This document shows, in pieces, positions 35,001-44,847 of a stretch of 64,000 nt of DNA. The translations under genes were made by a program, and so were the position numbers. Every line of letters starts with the position of its first letter. The first letter of the stretch is position 1. This DNA is from Paracentrotus lividus. Taxonomy: Eukaryota > Echinodermata > Echinoidea > Camarodonta > Echinidae. The notes beneath the pieces were generated by a model, which was given only the letters and a program-made list of their open reading frames with translations, ran no database searches and was not told the DNA's origin. The DNA lies in NCBI GenBank assembly GCA_940671915.1, contig CALNVZ010003435.1:6322726-6386725 (forward strand), written 5' to 3'.

Positions 35001-38000
35001 ATGAGTGAGTATCTGAAGGTATCTGAAGCGGGTATCTGAAATCTTCTTTAAAATCTACATTTATAAAAAGTTCATTTCTTGCCCTTTCATGTGACACCAC
35101 AACCAATACAAATGCCTCAGAAATAAGAAAGTTATGTTTATTTGAAATAGTGCCTGCATTTCAATAATTTCTTTCAAGACAGTCAGTTTCAGCTGGCTTA
35201 ATTAACGTTGACTACCCAGTTCTTTTCATTGGCAATCATCAATGCATGAAGTCTTTTGTTACCTCTGCTTGGTGCTAGGACGGGCAACAGTGAAACAATT
35301 TTGTTGAATGAAATTATTGAAATGCAAGCACCATTTCAAATGATCATAACTTTCATATTTCTCAAGCATTTTTATCGGTTGTGATTTGAAAGAGAATTTT
35401 GAATACTGCCCGCCAAACATCTTTTTTTTGGTTTCCTCTATTGAAATTATTCTTACTCAGTCATGCATGACATATGGGTCATATAGATTTTATCAAATGA
35501 TAGAAGAGACACTAACCTGTAAATTGATGGTTCATTTATGAATTTTGATTAAGATTAAGTTATGATAAAACATCGATCAATCTCGGTTTCGTTTTTTCTG
35601 GGATGCACTGTATAATCATCACTGACAGATAATCATGATCATCATCACTATCATAACCATTTTTATTATCATTATCATCATCCCTATTATCATCATCATC
35701 ATCAGTATAAAAAACGATCATCATGATCATCACTGATCATCATCCATTATCATCATCACTTTCATCACCATCACCACCATCATCATTACTTACTCTTCTC
35801 TGTGCCGTCACCACCATCCTCAACCTTGAAATCTCCTCCATAGTTCCAGTTACTCATATCACCACTCTATTACAAGAAAACATTATATATATATACATAT
35901 ATTTACATGTATTATATGGTTACATTTATATGGTTAGACGATTAAGATTATATAAACTTACAATGAATTCGAAGCAAATTATATAGGAAATTAAATCACA
36001 CCAAGAGATATGAGTGCCCAACATACAAACAAATTTGATTTGCACCAACACTTATTTGCAAAACTAATATAACATGTATAATTCATATATTTCACTCTCT
36101 GTTCAAAACATATTTTGTAAGTATGAAATGAAATCGTTTTTATTATCAATTATAATGATATTATCATATTCAATTAAGCAAATGCATACATAATCAACAG
36201 GAGAAATGCTAAATATAAGGCCAGGTCAATAAAAGAAAACTTAAAACACAAAACTTCCATATAAAAAAACATATCATTATCATTTCTAAAATATGTCACA
36301 TTTAATATGTTTCTCCTTATATTTACACAGTGCCATGAAAATCTAAGTGGTCTGTAAAAGTTTTAGAATACAATAAGGTTACCTCGCCTGAAGCATTCTC
36401 AAGGAGGTTTTGAGACCAACCAGCAATCTTCATCTCCTTCAGAGAGAATGTACGGTTGAAAGGGAGTAGCTTGTCAGCAAGCTGAAAAATTTACAGAGAA
36501 CATATACATGTGAAATACAAGTTTAATCAAATCAACAACGACACCTCACATACAAAATGTAACGTAGAGAGAGAATAGCTAGTTAAATAAGGTGCACTGA
36601 AATAAGATGGAGAGAAACTGATATTAATATAATTTGGAACAAACTTCTTTCATTTTCTTTTCAAAACAAAGTATATGAATGATGAAGGTAAAAATCTTTA
36701 CTTAAACATTTTTTTAATGATAAATAAACTTAATGGAAAAAGTGTAACAAGAAAGACAATCTTATGTTTTATTCCATTTTTAAATGGGGCACTACCAAAA
36801 TGCTAAACTTAATTACCTCTTGCTTGATTTTAGTTTCTTGTTGGATTTCTTCGCGGGTCAGTGTTGGTTCCTTGAAATCCTTGTTGTACACCAGGATCCC
36901 AGACACACAGACATCATCTCCATCTAGCAAAAATGCAAACAAAATCAATTTCACTTATATGTTCCACTATAATCGAAAAATAATTTCATATGATTTTAAC
37001 TTGACTGTTCTATACAACACATACTAAGAATATCAAAGGGCTCATATTTCAAGCTATTTATATTTCTGATATCTTTCTGTTTCACAAGATATCATGCATG
37101 TCATGTTAATAAAGATGCATCAATTATCTGTGCAAATTTGGTTTTTCCAAGTATTTGTAAAACGATGAAAAATAAAGTGAATATTCATTGCTGCCACGCA
37201 TCACTGAATAGAGATTGAGTTCAGTGGTGTGGGGCTGCAGTTTAAATATTTTCCTTTTTTTCCTGCCCCCCTGCTGAGTAAAAAAAAACACAATCCACTA
37301 TTTAATAAACTCACTTGTGTTGAAGGTGAGTAAGGTGTTCAGCGTCCTTTACTTTGAGAGGTACTTCACATGTCTTTGCTGTCGTTCCTACAGCATGTAT
37401 ATGCTCTTCACTCGTCATCTGTTTGACCACCTACACGAGTAAAGAAAATGCATAATACAGAGAGGTGAGAAGCTAGGTTGAGTAAATAGATGACACAACA
37501 TTTTCTCCTTCTGAGGCAGAGTAATTTTGGCCAAGCAATTGTCATGAATCAATCAATATTGTACTTTAGAGGTCTAATCTTCCTGTCATTAATAATTCAA
37601 ACAAATGCAGTTCAAAGTCAAGTCATGTTGTTCCTGCGTATCCAACTGCTTCTTCTCTTAAATTTTACTCTTTCACTTTCTGCTAATAGACACACTACCT
37701 ATTTTGTCCAGCTGCCTATAGGCCTAAACACTCTCAGAAACGCTGTAAAAAAAGCATATTAAAACAGTTTGTTAAAAATATTAACCAATAATGTATTAAA
37801 AAGAAAAGTTGGTTTAAAAAACAAGTTGGTTAACGTGAAAAGCATGGGTGGTTAAAAAAGCCCAATTCCATTTCAACCAATAGTTGGTGAAAAAAATGTC
37901 ACGTGGAAGAAAAACAACCAATGGGAAACGGGGATTTAACAAAGATACGCGCTCTGCTCCTCACGCAGAAAACTTGCGATTTCATTATACACGTAAGATA

Positions 38001-41000
38001 TAGTAGCGCGCTATTCATTATGCACGTACTTTGTTCACGACGACAACAGGGTTACACAAGCTGACTGCTGGTCTGGCTGGACCTATCTTGACAATCTGAT
38101 CAAGTATATTGGTAGGTAGAAATGACTTGAAGAGTATAGTCCTGTGATATAGGACTAACATGCATTATGTTTTAGACTACATGGCCAGTACGGTTCTTAA
38201 TTATTTCGGTTGAGACGTTAGACCTAGCGTTAACTTAGGTATTAAACTGGCTTGAAATTTATGCAGCTCCGGTCTAGATCTAAATACTTCGCTCTCCAAC
38301 CAGCTTGGTCTCGGACTAAGTCTTGAGGTCTTAGATTTAGTTGGCTATTATTAGAACTACGTTAGAACAATCACTTACATCTAAATTAGCCTAAATTTTC
38401 AGACCTCTCGATGTGGATATGGTCCAATGAGGCCTACTTGACTGGTTTAAGAGTGATGGCCTTGGAATCTAAACGTAGAATCTAGGCCAGCATCTGTTTC
38501 TATATTTAGATCTATATTAGATCCAGTTAGATCTCAGATACTGGACAGATTGTAGACCCTAACGTCTGAACCGAGAGTAATGATATTGTACTGACTCCTG
38601 GACCAATACTTAGGCTACTGTAGGTCTACACTATTTAGGCCAACAAATAATGCATTTAGTCTAATAATACAGGCATAACTCTTCATGTTATTTGTACCGA
38701 TACTTTGATCAAATTGTCAAAAGGCCGGTCCAGTCCGGTCTATCGCTTGATTTTTTTTAACCAACCATGATGTATTAAAAAAAATTAACCAAATTAAGTA
38801 TTAAAAATTTTTACCAACTAGGGTTGGTTAAAATAATTAACCAACTTTCTATAAATTTTAATACATAATATGGTTAAATTTTACACAACTGGGGTGGTTA
38901 ACGCGTTTAACCAACAGTTGGTAAGTTCATATTTGAACCAACGGTTGGTTAAAATTTTGCCCGGTTGGTTAAAATTTTTCTGAGAGTGAAGGGCACCTGT
39001 CTAAGAAGACTTCAAATATACTTCCCTCAATAAATATTTCACACTGATATGGGTATTTAAGAAACATGTGCAGAAAAACAACCAGTCTATAACGATTCTG
39101 TTAATATTCCTTGGTTTCTCTTTGTATAAATGCCTCTATAAACTATTTTGATCCAGGATTGTTCAGTCTAGGATTGTTTTCATGGCTTCATTCGATTGGG
39201 GGTAGTCTTCGCATCATAAATACTGCTAATGTGACATCTTCTTATTGTTCTACAACTAATTGTATTACCATGACAGAGTTTAGAATCTTGTACAAACCTT
39301 TTCAGTGAAATCCTTGTTCCCATACTTCACTGTACCCTGGGTCATCCATCCACCGACAGTGTACAAACGTAACCTGTAGTCTCCCAATGGCATTGGCAAC
39401 TAAAACCAGAAAATTAACACCATTGAAACTATAAAAAAAAAATTAATTCATTTCCCATTTTGTATTTGAATAAAAAAATCATTATGACACCACATGAATG
39501 CTTATCATATGCAAATCTTGATCATTGGCATCTTAAAATCTTTTGATTCATTAGCATTTTAAATTCTCATTTTTTATTTGAATAAAAAATTATAATTACA
39601 TCATATGAATGCTTAAATGCAGATACTGAAAATGCCTTTTACCCCAAATGTATTGAATATGAGCTTTAAGGTAGGGGATATCAAGGCTAGATTAGACTAT
39701 GGCTGTTAGAAAGCTCCACATATTTACACTATATTCACATTTCTTATTGACAAGCATAATTGCTTATTCATATTATATTTTATTATTTTATTAATATTAT
39801 TAGGTGAACTTTTCATTTTTCCTGTCAAGATTTATGATAATAGCAATGAATAACGTATTAGCTATTGTATTTGTTTTGTGATCTAGATTCATCTAGCACA
39901 GTATATGTGCAGTTATTTGGCTCTTTCCAATCAGTTTGTTAGTTTGTAGTTTTTAAACATCATATTTTGGGGCTTAAAAGTTGCTAATATGTATAAATTC
40001 CTGTTTGGCGCCCTTTTCCCCAAAATGGTCTCCTACGTCCCTGATGCAAAATAAGTTCTTAGTAACTTCTCGATGGTCTTTCCACTATCATTGTAAATGT
40101 TCTCACAAATGTAATATCTTACTTTGTATAAAATATTTCATATATTTCTTCATTTGTATGTTTTTTTAATGAAATTGGAGAATAAACTTTAAATTTCAAA
40201 TTCAATTTCAATTTCAAAATAAAATATGTACTCACAGGAAACTTGATTCTATCCACAAAGCCATCGTGTGTGGAGTTGTAACTGCTAAAGAGATAGGAAT
40301 CATACGTGCTTCCAAGCATGGCATGAATATTGTGATCTTTATCGGTATGAGCACTGAACTTATGTATGCAATCCAACCCTTCAAGAAAAAAAAAGAGCAA
40401 GAGAAAAAAATCTTACATTCTAATCAATTACACTTAATGATGTCTTTTGAGATGCAAAGAGATGTGTCATAATATCTCTGGACATAAAGTAATCACCCTT
40501 CTGTGTCTCAGCCTTTACCAAATTAATAGTTCTTTTATCTTATCATGCAAGCTATTGATCTGTAATCTAAGACATCACAAGCGGGCACAAATTAAGTGCT
40601 ACACTGAAATTTTACTTATATGTTTATATATTTTTACAACTGAATGTTGTAGAAGTCCATATTAATCAATAGACTTACCACCATTATCAAGTCGTTTGAA
40701 CTGTGACTGTGTGTCGGTAAAGACAACGCCATTTAGAGCTTGATATGCTGGACCACCACAGTTCAGAGCATAAGCTACCCCTAGAGGTTGCTTGATGACC
40801 TGATGAGGAGAACCTCCTAGTTCAATAGATACATCAGCTCCATCTGAGGGTTATATGAAAGGTAGATAAGTATTAGAATACAAAGTGGGGGAACCACCTA
40901 GTTCAATAGATACATCAGCTTCATCTGAGGGTTATATGAAAGGTATATAAGTATTAGAATACAAAGTGAGGGAACCACCTAGTTCAATAGATACATCAGC

Positions 41001-44000
41001 TCCATCTGTGGGTTATATGAAAGGTATATAAGTATTAGAATACAAAGTGAGGTACTCCCTAGTTCAATAGATACATGTACATCAGCTCCATCTGAAGGTT
41101 ATATGAAAGGTATATAAATGAGGGGACTCCCTGGATGAATATACACATCAGCTCCATGCTTAAAATGTAAGGAAATGAGCTTACTTGGAAAAATAATTAT
41201 TACAGATTGATATTATGTGTGTTTATTTTTTTTAATTGGATTTTTGGAATTTTCAAATATAAAAAATATTTAAAACATGTTCTCTACTTACTTTGATCTT
41301 TCAGCAAGGCAAATGCCCGAAAGACCTTCATTCCGGGGCTCTTCTCATCCTTGGTCAACTCCCTCTGGAAAGCCAATCTACTGTCAGGCTGTTCCAACCA
41401 TTTCCCTCCCTCCACCTCCTGGATGGTGACCAAATCACAGGTCACTATAACCTTGGCCATAGAGTCTACCCAGACGGTCAGGGTATCTTCTTCTACGATC
41501 AGACCTCCCTCAAAGGTGTCTTGGTCTCCAGTTGCTAGGCAGCCATCTTGGAAACACCTATTCCAATGGACAAATTTTAGACAGTTGTTTAGTTAAAATT
41601 TTAAAGATTTTCATGACCTTTTGTCTGATATCAAATTTTCAGAAGTGCAAGGTGATCTGATATTCAATGTGGTCATGTAGTTTTAAGCTTGTACCTATAA
41701 GGTCTTAGACAATTCACTGTCTAATAAATCAGTAGGAAATTGCATGTGTTCTAGGATCCCTCAGAAGATTTCCACAGACTTCAAAAGATCAGCTACAGCA
41801 GAACTCCCTGCCCCTCCATTACGATGAACTCGCCAACAATTAAAAATTATATATCAGCAAAAGAACAGGGAATTTACAAAAAGATGGGGGAAAAAAAATA
41901 AGTGCTTCAGTTGTACCTGTCTTTGGGATCTGGAACATCTTCAGGTATGTTCGTGAAGAGTGCATAGCGACACGGTCCACTAGGTCCAACGATCTGAAGA
42001 TCTTTCTGATCAGTCAATGAGATGGTCCACACGTCTGCAGATTGCATGATCCCTGACATACCAGCTATGTAAGTCACACCTACTTGAGCTTTCATGAGGA
42101 TCACCTGAAGAAATGGTCAGCAAAGAAAAATTCTGATTGGAGGGTGCAAACAAGCCTACATATTTTGCAGGGAGATAAAGGCATTAGTAATGTCAAAGTA
42201 GAAGGATGCATTTCCTTGACTAAATATCTGACAAAAACGGGGAAAGTTCATTCTGCACTAAACATACAATAATATCTCCACTAACAAATATTAAAGTATT
42301 ATAACATTTATGAGTTACAATACACAATGACTCTGGGATAACTCTGTAAGCTGCTCAAGAACAAGCCTAGGATAGAGCCGAATGGCTGCCGACCACATGG
42401 AGAACCACAAGGGAGCAGTTTTAATTGATTATGCGCTATATAAAAACCAGTTTATTAAAGGGGCACTCCGTCCTGTGCATTTACGTCAAGTCAGGTCAAC
42501 ATTTTCAGTAAAACCACCTCTATATGGTGTATTTGCTCACCTAGTTTGATTAATATTAAGTTTTGATAACCCCTGCAGCAATGACAAAATACACACAAGC
42601 AATCATTAAACATTTCCAATAACCAGTACATTCCATTTGATCAAACATCTTTTTAATACCTGATAGAGAGCAGATGTTGTAGAGTCTTCATTCTGCAAGC
42701 TGTGAGAACACATGACAAGCATGGACCGTCCTACAAACTTAGAGGCATCTTCCAGGAGGGTGGTAGTGTTGATTCCGCTGAACTCCTGGAGATGGACCAC
42801 CTTCCCTCTAGGTTTGTCCTGGTGAGTCTCTGTGAAGGCAGCACTCTTGCTGTGGTAAATCACATAATGACTGTTAGACGGTCCAACCAATTCCAAAGCT
42901 GCTTCCAATGGTTTTTCGCTCTCCTCCGATTTAAAGAACCAGTCATTATCGCTGTCACTATCACCACCAAATATGTAGTCGCTGCTATCATCATCACTCC
43001 CATGATCATCACTCCCATCTTTATCCTCATTTTCATCGCTCTTGTTTTGACGGTCTTCACTAGCCTCATCAGGATCCTGTGAACAGAAAAGATTATATCC
43101 ACATTTAGCATGGTAAATTAGTTCATACATTTCAATGTCATGATGCATTTCCTAAGCTTTGCCTATAGATACTAAGTTTATTGTTACATTGGACAATGTA
43201 ATTTTACTTTTCATTAACAAATTCATTATAATTATTATGCATTTCTTACATACCTTTTCCTTTGATTCTATTCCTGATTCCTTCATATCTTCAGGGGGAG
43301 TATCCTCAAGCAATTCTTTCTTTGTAAAATCTTCTCCAAGTGTGTCCATCTTGAGAGTGTTTCCTGAAGGTTCACCCTCCTTAGGTGAGCTCTCTGAAGG
43401 TGCATCTGATTCAGGGGAGTTCTCTGATGGTGGACTTTCTTTAGGCAGGGGTATACTAGGCTGGTTTTCTGATGATGTGGTTTCATCAGGTTTGGTTTCT
43501 GAAGATTTGCTTTCTGGCTGTGGATCTTCTAGAGTAGCAGGGCTTTCTGGTGGCGGGATGACTTCCTTTGGAGGTGGGCTATTTGATGTTTGGAACTCAT
43601 CTTCTTCAGGAGCTGGGCTTTCAGGGGATGGTTCTTCAAGAGGCGAACATTTGAAATCCCAGCAATCACTCCCATTGGGTAACAATGGAACCTACATCGG
43701 GTCAAAAGTACAAATCCTTTTAGACGAGCATATATCAACACTATTCAAAAAGCAATTGCATACTTTCTTAGCTTTAATCAAATATCAAACTAGGCCAATC
43801 AAGTGTTAAACCTTTTTATAACTCAATAAGAATGTTCTAACCCCATCTATTAAGAATAAATTAAAATTATATGTCACCAGTAGTATAATGCAGGTGGATA
43901 ATTAGGAGTAGGATAAAGTTTAAATAGTTCAATGCATGTGTATATAAATGTAACTATTATTATTATTATTAAAATTGAGTTTACTCATGAACATCTTAAA

Positions 44001-44799
44001 AGAGGCATCCATCCTGTTTCGTTCTATCAATTATTTCTTCATAACTTTTTATCAGTTCTCCAATATATGCTCTTGCTCACCTTTTCAACATTACCATTTC
44101 GTAGAAAATGAACGAGATATGCCTGGCTCGGAACAACTCCAGCTTCATCCGGCGGTGCACTGCATATCACCAGAGCACAAGACCCTTCCTTATCACTCGC
44201 TGTTCTTATCACGGGAGATGGGATAATACTCGCTTTCCCGTCCTCCGAGTCCGCTCCAGCCTCGGGTCCTTCAAAGACCACCCCACAACCTCCATGACCA
44301 AAACTGGCAATGTTCGACAAGATAGTTGAATGGGATTCTCCATACAGCATGACGGGTTGAAGGTAACCTTGTGCGTTGGCTTTGACTTCGTTCCAAACAT
44401 AGAACCTGCTATGGTCGCCCGACTTGGCGAGTTGCTTTACGGAGTAATGGTTGCCATCGAAACCGCATCTAAGCAGGGCGATTTCGGCCAAATTGTGGTC
44501 CAGTTCACCCTTGCCGATTGTGTTGAAAACCAAAGCAGTTCCTCCCCCGTGTTTTGCGTTCACGTTCATTTTAGTATCGATGAGGGATGGGAGGGGATAC
44601 TTACAGAATGAGGATGCTTCCAGGCAGGCATGGTCAGCTAGAATTAATAAAATATATTTATTAGGCCTACTTATAACCTATGTCGGCAGTTAATAATGTT
44701 ATGTAGGCCTAACGTATTCCTGATATTCTGGTTCTATATCCATCTATGAAGAGGCCACGCCCTAGCCTTGCAATCTCCCACCTCTCCATCCCGTCTCTC

Positions 44800-44847
<48 letters not shown>

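Larger units (their letters stand above)
33315..36481 (-). other. F-box-associated (FBA) domain of the large gene
   Basis: Exons 36,383-36,481, 35,794-35,866, 34,605-34,702, 33,822-33,990 and 33,315-33,545. Visible in order: GWSQNLLENASGE, NWNYGGDFKVEDGGDG, KFMTSYMECNKSQDIDL with HLDTAPEIQ, GGFYSLTVSLLDESDNVIA, FTFKDYGPGVRTVSFESSG and SWAGFFGAWMSAATLRV. These match the hallmarks of FBA domains of FBXO2/6/27 and NCCRP1 type (NLL.NP.GE, W.VED.GGDG, FVTSY..C.K.Q.IDL, LLD, GPGVR...F...G.D...WAG.YGA....). In mammals some FBA domains bind high-mannose N-glycans. No F-box is visible before it. After the domain, a charged helix (IEERKQRVTSFLRELQVEH) leads to DUF4062. Confidence 0.85.

Noticed and set aside
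41293-41596. Plus-strand open frames opposite the 41.3-41.6 kb exon
   Set aside because: Shadows of the minus-strand exon, which joins its neighbours in phase.
43159-43809. 216-codon plus-strand frame rich in Ser and Gly
   Set aside because: Antisense of the Pro/Glu/Ser-rich linker exon.
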